A DNA stretch of 64,000 nt, from the NCBI RefSeq assembly GCF_001542815.1, contig NZ_CP006992.1, positions 310,001 through 374,000 on the forward strand, read 5' to 3'. The notes below the pieces were generated by a model. It ran no database searches. It worked only from the letters and a program-made list of their open reading frames with translations, and had not been told where the DNA came from. Position numbers and translations under genes: made by a program. Below are positions 16,568-24,458 of the stretch, piece by piece (the stretch's first letter is position 1; every line of letters begins with the position of its first letter). This DNA comes from Methylobacterium sp. AMS5. GTDB taxonomy: Bacteria; Pseudomonadota; Alphaproteobacteria; Rhizobiales; Beijerinckiaceae.

Positions 16568-17794
16568 ATGCGGCGTGTCGTCATCAGCGGGATGGGCATC
16601 GTCTCGTCCATCGGCAACAATACCGGGGAGGTTCTGGACTCCCTGCGCGAGGCCCGTTCCGGGATCACCCGCTCCGAGGCGCAGGCCGCGCACGGCTTCC
16701 GCAGCCAAGTGGCGGGTGCCCCGACGATCGATCCCGAGGGCGTCGTCGATCGCCGCGCCATGCGCTTCCACGGCGGCGGCACCGCCTGGAACCACATCGC
16801 CATGGATCAGGCGATCCGCGATGCCGGCCTCGAGGAGCGGGAGATCTCCAACGACCGCACCGGCATCATCATGGGCTCGGGCGGTCCCTCGACCCGCACC
16901 ATCGTCGAATCCTCCGCCATCGCCCGCGAGAAGGGGCCGAAGCGCGTCGGCCCGTTCGCGGTGCCGAAGGCGATGTCCTCGACCGCGTCGGCCACGCTGG
17001 CGACCTGGTTCAAGATCCGCGGCGTCAACTATTCGATCTCCTCGGCCTGCGCGACCTCGAATCACTGCATCGGCAATGCCGCCGAGATCATCCGCGGCGG
17101 CCGGCAGGACATCATCTTCGCCGGCGGCTGCGAGGAGCTGGACTGGACGCTCTCCGTTCTGTTCGACGCCATGGGCGCGATGTCGTCGCGCTACAACGAG
17201 ACCCCTTCCCGCGCCTCGCGCGCCTATGACGTGAATCGCGACGGCTTCGTCATCGCAGGCGGCGCCGGCGTGCTGGTGCTGGAAGAGTACGAGCACGCCA
17301 AGGCCCGCGGCGCGCGGATCTACGGCGAGATCGCCGGCTACGGCGCCACCTCCGACGGGCACGACATGGTCGCCCCCTCCGGCGAGGGTGCGGTGCGCTG
17401 CATGCGGCAGGCCATGGAAGACCTGAAGGGCGCCAAGATCGATTACATCAACCCGCACGCCACCTCGACGCCGGTCGGCGACGACAAGGAGATCGAGGCG
17501 ATCCGCGAAGTATTCGGCGCCGGCGACGCCTGCCCGCCGATCTCGGCCACCAAGTCGCTGACCGGGCATTCACTCGGCGCGACCGGCGTGCAGGAGGCGA
17601 TCTACGCGCTTCTGATGATGAACAACGGTTTCATCTGCGAGAGCGCGCATATCGAGGAACTCGATCCGGCCTTCGCCGACATGCCGATCCTGCGTCAGCG
17701 CCGGGACGGGGCGCAGCTCGGCCACGTGATGTCGAACTCCTTCGGTTTCGGCGGCACCAACGCAACCCTCGTGCTCAAGCATCCCGACGCATGA
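16568..17794 (+). CDS. fabB: Beta-ketoacyl-ACP synthase I
   Basis: A 408-aa condensing enzyme that extends the cis-3 decenoyl-ACP made by FabA and so commits carbon to unsaturated fatty acids. The Cys-His-His triad is visible: Cys in [11 protein letters not shown], His in [11 protein letters not shown], and His in [10 protein letters not shown]. The C-terminal [13 protein letters not shown] is typical. It is assigned to FabB, not FabF, because of adjacency to fabA and the FabB-like VGAPTID region; a FabF-type paralogue is encoded at 56174-57436. It is likely co-transcribed with fabA. Confidence 0.95.
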   Translation: MRRVVISGMGIVSSIGNNTGEVLDSLREARSGITRSEAQAAHGFRSQVAGAPTIDPEGVVDRRAMRFHGGGTAWNHIAMDQAIRDAGLEEREISNDRTGIIMGSGGPSTRTIVESSAIAREKGPKRVGPFAVPKAMSSTASATLATWFKIRGVNYSISSACATSNHCIGNAAEIIRGGRQDIIFAGGCEELDWTLSVLFDAMGAMSSRYNETPSRASRAYDVNRDGFVIAGGAGVLVLEEYEHAKARGARIYGEIAGYGATSDGHDMVAPSGEGAVRCMRQAMEDLKGAKIDYINPHATSTPVGDDKEIEAIREVFGAGDACPPISATKSLTGHSLGATGVQEAIYALLMMNNGFICESAHIEELDPAFADMPILRQRRDGAQLGHVMSNSFGFGGTNATLVLKHPDA

Positions 17795-17834
17795 GGGCCG
17801 AACCGCTGACGGCGCCTTGCCGTGCAGCACAGAT

Positions 17835-17854
17835 CTTCTCGCACTTGCGAGAAG
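17835..17854 (+). terminator. Hairpin after fabB
   Basis: CTTCTCGC, loop ACTT, GCGAGAAG: a perfect 8-bp stem 40 nt after the fabB stop. No T run follows. It may end the fabA-fabB transcript before the EcfG-type promoter at 17896. Confidence 0.5.
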
Positions 17855-17895
17855 TCGGGCCAAGCATCGGCCGGGTCTTAGTCTGATGGATTGGG

Positions 17896-17920
17896 GGAAC
17901 CGACCTGTTGTCTTGGCGTT
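17896..17920 (+). promoter_or_regulatory. EcfG (general stress sigma) promoter match
   Basis: GGAAC (17896-17900), 16 bases, CGTT (17917-17920). This fits the alphaproteobacterial general stress consensus GGAAC-N16/17-CGTT exactly. The -10 element ends 25 nt before the ATG of the 39-codon gene, giving a plausible 5' leader of about 19 nt. Confidence 0.7.
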
Positions 17921-17945
17921 CCTGCTTCGATAGGCAGGTAACACC

Positions 17946-18065
17946 ATGATCGTCATCCTTGCTCTGCTCACCGTCTCCAGCCTGGCCGTTGCGGCCGGCG
18001 TTGCGGTGCGCGCCAAGCAGGCCTTGATCGATGACGCACGGAGCGGAACCCGCGGCTACTTCTGA
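17946..18065 (+). CDS. 39-aa single-span membrane peptide under an EcfG-type promoter
   Basis: The encoded peptide starts MIVILALLTVSSLAVAAG and ends in a polar tail (RSGTRGYF). That is one membrane helix (about residues 2-21) followed by about 18 mostly polar and basic residues. AGGCAGG lies about 10 nt before the ATG. An exact EcfG-type promoter stands just upstream and a T6 intrinsic terminator 36 nt downstream, so the transcript would be about 200 nt and carry only this gene. No family is recognised. Small stress-induced membrane peptides often modulate larger membrane complexes, but that is only analogy. Coding evidence rests on the flanking signals, because the frame is too short for codon statistics. 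Confidence 0.6.
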   Translation: MIVILALLTVSSLAVAAGVAVRAKQALIDDARSGTRGYF

Positions 18066-18101
18066 ACGCTCGCGTTCAACCCGCATCCGCATGGCCGCCC
18101 G

Positions 18102-18131
18102 GCCCCGTCGCATCCGCGTTGGGGCTTTTTT
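18102..18131 (+). terminator. Intrinsic terminator of the 39-aa gene
   Basis: GCCCC (18102-18106) pairs with GGGGC (18121-18125), with inner CGC/GCG pairing, followed directly by TTTTTT (18126-18131). It closes the short transcript from the promoter at 17896 and separates it from fabI. Confidence 0.75.
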
Positions 18132-18265
18132 CTGCCGCCGTCCTCAAGCCAATTTCCCTGGCCCGGGATGCAAGGCCCCCCCACGCGTGGACAGGCCCTC
18201 GCCCGGCGGGCTAAGCCTCGGACAGGGCGCCGCGGCGCCGGGCCGATACGCGTACGGATTTGAGA

Positions 18266-19096
18266 ATGACGGGTTTGATGGCGGGCAAGCGCGGCCTCAT
18301 CATGGGGGTCGCCAACGATCATTCGATCGCGTGGGGCATCGCCAAGACCCTGCACCAGCATGGCGCCGAACTCGCCTTCACCTATCAAGGCGAGGCGCTC
18401 GGCCGCCGCGTCATCCCGCTTGCGGCCTCGGTCGGCTCCGATATCGTGCTGCCCTGCGACGTCGAGGACCTCGCGACCGTCGATGCCGCCTTCGCCACCC
18501 TCGACGAGCGCTTTCCCGACGGGATCGACTTCATCGTTCACGCCATCGGCTTTTCCGACAAGGCGCAGCTCAAGGGCCGCTACGTCGACGTCACGACCCG
18601 CGCGAACTTTTCGCGGACCATGACGATCTCCTGCTTCTCCTTCACCGAAATCGCCCAGCGCGCCGCCGCCCGGATGCCCCGGGGCGGTGCCCTGCTGACG
18701 CTGACCTATGCCGGCTCGACCCGGGTGATGCCGAACTACAACGTGATGGGCGTGGCCAAGGCCGCGCTCGAAGCGTCGGTCCGCTATCTCGCCAGCGACC
18801 TCGGCCCCGACGGCATCCGCGTCAACGCGCTCTCGGCCGGCCCGATGCGCACGCTGGCCGGCGCCGGCATCGCCGACGCGCGGCTGATGTACAATCACCA
18901 GAAGGCGCATGCCCCGCTGCGGCGCACGGTGACGCTGGACGATGTCGGCAATTCCGCGCTCTACCTGCTTTCCGATCTCTCGGGCGGCGTGACCGGCGAG
19001 ATCCACTTCGTCGATTCGGGCTACAACATCATCTCGATGCCACGCCCGGCGGTGCTCCAGGCCCAGGACGAGGCGGGCGTCGTCGGCGATCTGTGA
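18266..19096 (+). CDS. fabI: Enoyl-ACP reductase FabI
   Basis: A 276-aa NADH-dependent reductase catalysing the last step of each elongation cycle. The FabI-type nucleotide site is GVANDHSIAWGIAK (Gly, then Ser-Ile-Ala-Trp-Gly), different from the classical short-chain motif. Catalytic Tyr and Lys are in YNVMGVAKAALEA (Y-x6-K), and the upstream Tyr is in LTYAGST. It is the target class for triclosan and diazaborine. ATG 18266 is chosen over a TTG two codons earlier. The preceding terminator suggests it has its own promoter, though irr-fabA-fabB-fabI order is conserved. Confidence 0.95.
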   Translation: MTGLMAGKRGLIMGVANDHSIAWGIAKTLHQHGAELAFTYQGEALGRRVIPLAASVGSDIVLPCDVEDLATVDAAFATLDERFPDGIDFIVHAIGFSDKAQLKGRYVDVTTRANFSRTMTISCFSFTEIAQRAAARMPRGGALLTLTYAGSTRVMPNYNVMGVAKAALEASVRYLASDLGPDGIRVNALSAGPMRTLAGAGIADARLMYNHQKAHAPLRRTVTLDDVGNSALYLLSDLSGGVTGEIHFVDSGYNIISMPRPAVLQAQDEAGVVGDL

Positions 19097-19163
19097 TCCC
19101 ACCGGCAGCGTGTCGTCGCGTCGCTTGTGCGCGACCGCGTCACGCCGCAGGGTGCGGCCCGCG

Positions 19164-19925
19164 ATGATCCCCTCCCCCCGCCGACTCGTGCCGCGATCCC
19201 TCCCCCTGACGATCGTCCTGGCCGCCCTCCTCCTCGTCGGCGGCGCGGGCGCGGCGTGGGCGCAGAGCGTCACCCTCGATCTCGGCGCCGGCGGCACCAC
19301 GGAACGGGCGCTCCAGCTCGTCGCGCTGATCACGGTCCTGGCGCTCGCGCCCTCCGTGCTGGTGATGGCGACCTCGTTCACCCGGATCGTCGTGGTGCTG
19401 TCGATCCTGCGCTCGGCGCTCGGCACGCAGACGGCGCCGCCCAACACGGTGATGGTGAGTCTGGCCCTGTTCCTGACCGCCTTCGTGATGGCTCCGACGG
19501 CGCGGGAGGCCTACCGGACCGGTGTCGAGCCGTTGCTGGCCGGCCAGATCAGCCAGTCCCAGGCGTTCGAGCGGGCGTCGGCGCCGTTCAAGACCTTCAT
19601 GCTGCGCAACGTGCGCGAGAAAGACCTCAAGCTGTTCCTCGACATGGCGCGCCAGCCGGCCCCGGCGGGCCCGGAGGCGATCGGCCTGGAGATCGTCACT
19701 CCGGCCTTCATGATCTCCGAGCTGCGGCGCGCCTTCGAGATCGGCTTCCTCCTGTTCATCCCGTTCCTCATCATCGACCTCGTCGTCGCCTCGGTGCTGA
19801 TGGCGATGGGCATGATGATGCTGCCGCCCGCCACGGTCGCACTGCCGTTCAAGCTGATCTTCTTCGTTCTGGTCGACGGCTGGACGCTGGTGGCGGGCTC
19901 CCTGATTCAGAGCTACGGAGGCTGA
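19164..19925 (+). CDS. fliP: Flagellar type III export gate protein FliP
   Basis: A 253-aa integral membrane protein of the flagellar export gate, which forms the core with FliQ and FliR. A cleavable signal peptide (about residues 10-30) is followed by hydrophobic segments. FliP hallmarks are VLVMATSFTRIVVVLSILR, GTQTAPPNTVMVSLALFLT, TPAFMISELRRAFEIGF and MGMMMLPPATVALPFKL. Length matches the family (about 245 aa). The start at 19164 gives the normal N-terminus. No other flagellar structural gene is adjacent; the next gene, DoxX-like, follows after 56 nt, and the large TPR protein converges beyond it. Confidence 0.96.
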   Translation: MIPSPRRLVPRSLPLTIVLAALLLVGGAGAAWAQSVTLDLGAGGTTERALQLVALITVLALAPSVLVMATSFTRIVVVLSILRSALGTQTAPPNTVMVSLALFLTAFVMAPTAREAYRTGVEPLLAGQISQSQAFERASAPFKTFMLRNVREKDLKLFLDMARQPAPAGPEAIGLEIVTPAFMISELRRAFEIGFLLFIPFLIIDLVVASVLMAMGMMMLPPATVALPFKLIFFVLVDGWTLVAGSLIQSYGG

Positions 19926-19981
19926 GGTCCGCCACGATACGATTCGAGGTTGTGGCGGCCGCCTCACGAGGACGCCGAAGC

Positions 19982-20383
19982 ATGGATCTGACGACCACCA
20001 CCACTCGCTGGGCCCCGCGGATGCTGAGCATCCTGCGAATCGTCTCCGCGCTCATCTTCATGGCGCACGGGACGCAGAAGATCCTTGGCTTTCCGGCGAG
20101 TTCGATGAACCCGCCGCTGATGTCGCTTTCAGGGGTTGCCGGCCTGATCGAACTCGTCGGCGGAGCGCTCCTGCTGATCGGCCTGTTCAGCCGCCCCGTG
20201 GCCTTCATCCTCTCCGGCGAGATGGCCTTCGCCTACTTCATCGCCCATGCGCCCAAGAGCGTCTTCCCGGCGCTGAACGGCGGCGACGCGGCGATCCTGT
20301 ACTGCTTCGTCTTCCTCTATATCGCCTTCGCCGGCCCCGGCCCGTGGAGCATCGACGCGCAGCGCGGCCACGGTCGCATCTGA
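19982..20383 (+). CDS. DoxX family membrane protein
   Basis: A 133-aa protein with four hydrophobic segments. The DoxX signature lies in RIVSALIFMAHGTQKILGF and GLIELVGGALLLIGLFSRP. Family members are small inner-membrane proteins of uncertain role, some linked to redox or thiol stress. The gene begins 56 nt after fliP and may be co-transcribed, but no functional tie to flagella is known. It ends only a few bases from the end of the converging TPR gene. Confidence 0.88.
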   Translation: MDLTTTTTRWAPRMLSILRIVSALIFMAHGTQKILGFPASSMNPPLMSLSGVAGLIELVGGALLLIGLFSRPVAFILSGEMAFAYFIAHAPKSVFPALNGGDAAILYCFVFLYIAFAGPGPWSIDAQRGHGRI

Positions 20384-20386
20384 CCC

Positions 20387-23300
20387 TCACCCCGGCGGCG
20401 GGGACGGCGCCTCGGCGCGGTTGCCCGTCGCGGCGCTGCCGGGTTCCGGCACGGCGCTGTCGGGGTAGCGCTTGCGGTACTCCGAGAGGAAGGCGGCGAG
20501 CGTCTCCGCCTTGGTCGCCCGCAGGGCCGCATCGCGGAAGGCAGCGGAGCGGGGCGCGTCCGGCCGCGTCAGCATGGCGAAGGTACGGGCATCCGCGCTC
20601 TCGGCCATCGGCCCCGCGAACTTCGCCTTCAGCCGTTCGAGCCCGAGGGATTCCCCCGCGAGCCCGTAGGCGATGCCGGCGCGGATGACGTCGGCCCGCG
20701 CCGTGTCGTCGAGGGGTTTGCCCGAGCGCCAAGCCGGCCCGAGGATCATCTCGTGGGCCTCGCCGGCCTCGCGCCAGCGCCGGGCTGCCCACAGGATGTC
20801 CGCCCGCAGACGCTCGGCATCGGCGCCGGTCTCGCCCTCGACGGTCTCCAGGGCGAGATCGGTGCGGGAGAGGTCCGACAGGGCGCGGGCGCGCAGCATC
20901 GCGCGGGCGCGGCGCACGTCCTCGGGCAGTTCGGGCAGGTGCGTCGCGTCGAGCGTCTGGAGTGCCTGGAGCGGCTTGCCCTCCATGAGCCGGATCGTGG
21001 CGAGCCGCGCCGAGACCGAGGAACGGGCCGTGCCCTCCAGCCGGTGATCGATCTGGTATTGCAGCAGCTCGTCGGCGGAATCGAGCAGGTCGAGGGCGAC
21101 GAGGCGGTCGGCCAGCCGCCGCACGATTTCGTCGGCGCGCCGGCCGGCGGGCGCGAAATCCTTGAAGTCGAAATACAGCGCCAGCGCCTCGACGCCGCCG
21201 AGCCGCTCGCCGCGCGCGCCCAGGAACAGATCTTCGAACACAGCCATGGCGCGCTCGTGCAGGGCGCGGGCGATCGGCGCCTCGGGGCTCAGCGCGTTGG
21301 CGCGGCGGGCGGTGGTGAAGATCTTGCGCCAGCGCCCGGCCTCCTCGTAGAGGCCACCGAGCGCGCCCAGCGTCCCGATCTCGGTCGGGCCGCCGTGCCA
21401 GGTCAGGGCCAGAACCTCCAACTGGTCGATCGCCTCGGGCAGGGCCGTCTTGCCGAGGGTGTGGCCGAGGGAGGCCGCACGCAGGGTCGCCTCCGCCGCC
21501 ACTGGCCAAGGCGCTTGGTTCCGCAGCGTCTCGTAGGCCGCCAGCGCCGCCGCGCTGCGGCCTGTCGCCGCGTCCATCTTCGCCCGCAGCAAGGTCAGCC
21601 GGTCGCGGGTGTATTCGGTCGCGGCGCGGCTCGCGGCGATCGATTCGCGCGTGACCGCCTCCCAGTCGCCGGTCTCGACCGCGGCCTCGGCGGCGGCGGC
21701 GTGGAACAGCGATGCAAGAGATTCGGGGTAGCGCTCCAAGACCGATTCGCCGGCACGCAGCGCGACGGCCGCCTCGCTCCATCGGCCGGCCAGGGCGTCG
21801 GCATAGCCGCGCCAGAGCCGGGCTTCCGGATTGGTGGCGAGCCGCTCGTCGGAGAGAAGTTTGCGCGCCTCCTCGGCCCGTCCGATCCGGGCGAGCAGAA
21901 TACCGCGCATCAGCGCCGTCTGCCGATCACCGTCGACGACCACATCCTCGGCGGCAGCGGAGATCAGGGCACCGAGCGCCTCCACGTCGAGATCGTTGGC
22001 CATCATCGCTCGGGCGAGACCGAGGCGGGCGCCGCCGCGGTCGCGGCGATGGGCCTCGACGGCGGCGGCGAGGCCCTCCCGCAGCGTCGCGCGCACGTCG
22101 CCGCGCTGCGCCCGTTCCCAGGCGTCGCGATCGACCGCCAGCTCCGTGACCGCCCCCACGGGCGGATCGGCGGGGCGGGAGATGCCCGACACCGAGAGCC
22201 CGCCGTCGCGGCTCTCCCTTGCTCCCTCCCTTGCTCCCTCCCTTGCTCCCTCTCTTGCGCCGTCACGGCCGATCGTCACGCCGTCGAGGTCCGGCCGCAC
22301 GATCAGGTCGTCGGCGTTGGCGAGAACGGCGAGGCCGAGCCGGCTCGGAATGAGTTCGAACTCGACGAAGCGCTGCGCCTTGACCACGCCGGCAGGCCGG
22401 CTGCCGTCGGTGGCGACGACGGCGATGCGCTCGCCGTCGAGATCGAGCCAGCCAGCAGGACCGGCCTCGGGCAGCCGCACGCTGACGCCGAGCCGGCCCT
22501 GAGCCGTCGGCACGCGCTGAGCAGTCAGGCTCTCGCTCGGGGCGAGACCGTCGCCGGCCGCCAACTCCCATCCGGCCGGCTCGGTGACGGGCAAAAGGTC
22601 GACGAGCCGCCCCGCGGGCGCGGTGAAGCGAAGGATGGTGAAGCCGCCACTCCGCAGCGGCGGCGCGAGAGCGACGAGCCCCGTGGCACCGGGCGGCGGC
22701 ACGGCGACCGGCTCGGTCGTGGCGAAGACGACGGTGACGATGCCGCCGCGCTCGAACGCCGCCGCCGGCACGCGCTGGGCGAAGGGGAAGACGAGGCCCG
22801 AGCCGGCCTTGCGCGACATCACGGCCGACGCCGCGGGCCGCGCGGCCTCCTTCGGCACCTCCTTCGCCCCGCCCTTCGCCTCCGCTGCCGGGGTCACGGC
22901 AGGCGGAACGGGTGAGGTCGCAGTCTCGGTTGCCTTCGGCTTGGTGACGAAATCGATCGCCACGACATCCTCGTCACGCTGGGTGGCGAGGCTCACGCCC
23001 TCGGCCGGGCTCGCGACGATGCGGGCCTCGCCGGCGTCCGTCTCGACCGTGACACGGCCGAGATTCGGGTCGAGGCGGCCGCGGAGGGCATGGTCGTCGA
23101 TGCGCCACGCCCCCGGCAGCGTCAGGCGCGTGCCGGTGCCGTTCGGGGCGAAGGCCGCCTCGGAGCCCTCCGGCAGGCGCAGCGAGAGCCGGGTGCGTGC
23201 TTCGGTGCGGGCGAGTTCGAGGGTCAGCGGACGCGGCACAGGGGCCGGGTTGCGCGCCTTCAGGCTGGCCTCGGCGGCGGCGGCCCGGCGGGCGAGGTCG

Positions 23301-23740
23301 GCGACGACTTCGGTGGGAAGCGGCGGCAGGAAGCCGTTCCAGCTTTCCGGCAGGAGATCGATGAAGACCTGTTCGCCGGCATCCTGCACGTTGACGCGGT
23401 AGGGCCGTTGCAGGGCGAGGCGCAGGGCCGAGCCGTCGGGGTCGCGCCGCACCACGGTGACGTAGTCCGGCATCCCCGCCGCGATCCGCTCGGGACCGGC
23501 CCCCACCGCCCCGCCGAAATTGAGCACGAGGATCGCGCCCGACAGCCGCGCCTTGACGGAGACGGGCTCATCGAACGTCAGGACGATACGGCCGAAGCCC
23601 TCCGGCGGCTGCGCGCCCTTGGCCGAGACGAGCCGGGCCGCCTCCGCCGCCGAGGCTGCGGCGCAGAGGCCGACGGCGAAGCCGGCGCGCAGGAGAGCCC
23701 TGCCCGGACGCCGCTTTGCCTGACCGGCCCGTCCCCCCAT
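20387..23740 (-). CDS. Large exported TPR-rich protein, function unknown
   Basis: An 1117-aa protein with an N-terminal signal peptide (about residues 14-35, ending AEA). The next 100 residues (RIVLTFDEPVSVKARL, VFIDLLPESW) look like an AMIN-type beta domain, as in periplasmic wall-binding and secretin-associated proteins. A Pro/Ala-rich linker and more beta-rich sequence follow to about 480. A short Gly-Ala-Arg-Glu repeat sits at about 490-506. From about 530 to 1080 it is helical with tetratricopeptide-like repeats (RIGRAEEARKLL, YADALAGRWSEAAVAL, AYETLRNQAPWPV). It is probably a periplasmic or outer-membrane scaffold. Its closeness to fliP hints at motility but proves nothing, and no named family is recognised. 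Confidence 0.75.
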   Translation of the reverse strand: MGGRAGQAKRRPGRALLRAGFAVGLCAAASAAEAARLVSAKGAQPPEGFGRIVLTFDEPVSVKARLSGAILVLNFGGAVGAGPERIAAGMPDYVTVVRRDPDGSALRLALQRPYRVNVQDAGEQVFIDLLPESWNGFLPPLPTEVVADLARRAAAAEASLKARNPAPVPRPLTLELARTEARTRLSLRLPEGSEAAFAPNGTGTRLTLPGAWRIDDHALRGRLDPNLGRVTVETDAGEARIVASPAEGVSLATQRDEDVVAIDFVTKPKATETATSPVPPAVTPAAEAKGGAKEVPKEAARPAASAVMSRKAGSGLVFPFAQRVPAAAFERGGIVTVVFATTEPVAVPPPGATGLVALAPPLRSGGFTILRFTAPAGRLVDLLPVTEPAGWELAAGDGLAPSESLTAQRVPTAQGRLGVSVRLPEAGPAGWLDLDGERIAVVATDGSRPAGVVKAQRFVEFELIPSRLGLAVLANADDLIVRPDLDGVTIGRDGAREGAREGAREGARESRDGGLSVSGISRPADPPVGAVTELAVDRDAWERAQRGDVRATLREGLAAAVEAHRRDRGGARLGLARAMMANDLDVEALGALISAAAEDVVVDGDRQTALMRGILLARIGRAEEARKLLSDERLATNPEARLWRGYADALAGRWSEAAVALRAGESVLERYPESLASLFHAAAAEAAVETGDWEAVTRESIAASRAATEYTRDRLTLLRAKMDAATGRSAAALAAYETLRNQAPWPVAAEATLRAASLGHTLGKTALPEAIDQLEVLALTWHGGPTEIGTLGALGGLYEEAGRWRKIFTTARRANALSPEAPIARALHERAMAVFEDLFLGARGERLGGVEALALYFDFKDFAPAGRRADEIVRRLADRLVALDLLDSADELLQYQIDHRLEGTARSSVSARLATIRLMEGKPLQALQTLDATHLPELPEDVRRARAMLRARALSDLSRTDLALETVEGETGADAERLRADILWAARRWREAGEAHEMILGPAWRSGKPLDDTARADVIRAGIAYGLAGESLGLERLKAKFAGPMAESADARTFAMLTRPDAPRSAAFRDAALRATKAETLAAFLSEYRKRYPDSAVPEPGSAATGNRAEAPSPPPG
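22210..22260. repeat. In-frame 12-bp tandem repeat inside the TPR gene
   Basis: Units GCTCCCTCCCTT at 22221-22232 and 22233-22244 are identical; 22245-22256 differs by one base. Partial units flank them. On the coding strand each unit adds Gly-Ala-Arg-Glu, so copy changes keep frame and alter linker length. Confidence 0.85.
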
Positions 23741-23855
23741 CGCGCGAAACGCCCGCCCTCACCGGCGGCCGGCCTTCGGAGGCCGGGCGCCGAACGCCAC
23801 TCGTGCCGGCACTCTCGCCCAGCGCAGTGAACGGGCGCTTAAGGACGAACCTTCG

Positions 23856-24305
23856 TTATGAGGCCTTGCGCAGGACGAGGCCGGGGATCACCTTGCCTTT
23901 TTCGCCGAACATCTCCTGCGCCCTTCGGCAGCTCTCATCGACGTTCTTCCGGTAGGCTTCGGTGTAGCCCATGCTGCGCATGAGCAACTCGCCCTTCGAG
24001 ATCGCGTCGAGATCGACGCCCATGCCGGAGACCACCGCCTTGAACCGCTCGTAATCGGGCTTCGCCTCCTTGCAGGATTCGCCGACGAAGCGGACGAGCC
24101 CGGCGAGCTTGGCGGCATTCGCCTCCTGGCGCTGCTGCGCGGTCTGCGGCGTCTTCGGGGCACCGTCCGGAGCGGGGTTGGCAGCCTCAGGGGCAGCTTC
24201 GGGGGACGTCTTGGCGATTTCGGGCGCGGCCGGTGCCGGCGCCTCGGCCCCAGCGGCGAGCGGCCATGCGAACAGAATCGCGGCTGCGATCGCAAGATGC
24301 TTCAT
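23856..24305 (-). CDS. Hypothetical exported protein
   Basis: A 149-aa protein with a clear signal peptide (MKHLAIAAAILFAWPLAAGA) and an Ala/Pro/Glu-rich linker (about 22-60). The helical C-terminal domain has two Cys residues (VGESCKEAKPDYERF, VDESCRRAQEMF) that could form a disulfide in the periplasm. The linker may reach through the wall. No family is recognised. It lies on the same strand as the TPR protein, about 115 nt before that gene's start, and as oligopeptidase B upstream. Confidence 0.75.
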   Translation of the reverse strand: MKHLAIAAAILFAWPLAAGAEAPAPAAPEIAKTSPEAAPEAANPAPDGAPKTPQTAQQRQEANAAKLAGLVRFVGESCKEAKPDYERFKAVVSGMGVDLDAISKGELLMRSMGYTEAYRKNVDESCRRAQEMFGEKGKVIPGLVLRKAS

Positions 24306-24458
24306 CGTTTCGTTCCCTCGGCGTCGTGCTTGATTATTATTTCGAGCTTATTTTTCGTCGAGCCAGCATAGCAAAGGTGCGGGCGCTGTTCTGCCCTCTT
24401 CGCGAAGCTTTGTCGAAGCGCCGGCCGCGCCGCATGTCGCGGCCGGCGCCGACCGGGA

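Noticed and set aside
22210..22260. Possible CRISPR array
   Set aside because: Repeat units are 12 bp with no spacers and stay in frame in the TPR gene; it is a simple tandem repeat.
20753..22915. 720-codon open frame on the plus strand
   Set aside because: Antisense to the TPR protein gene, with no ribosome site or recognisable sequence.
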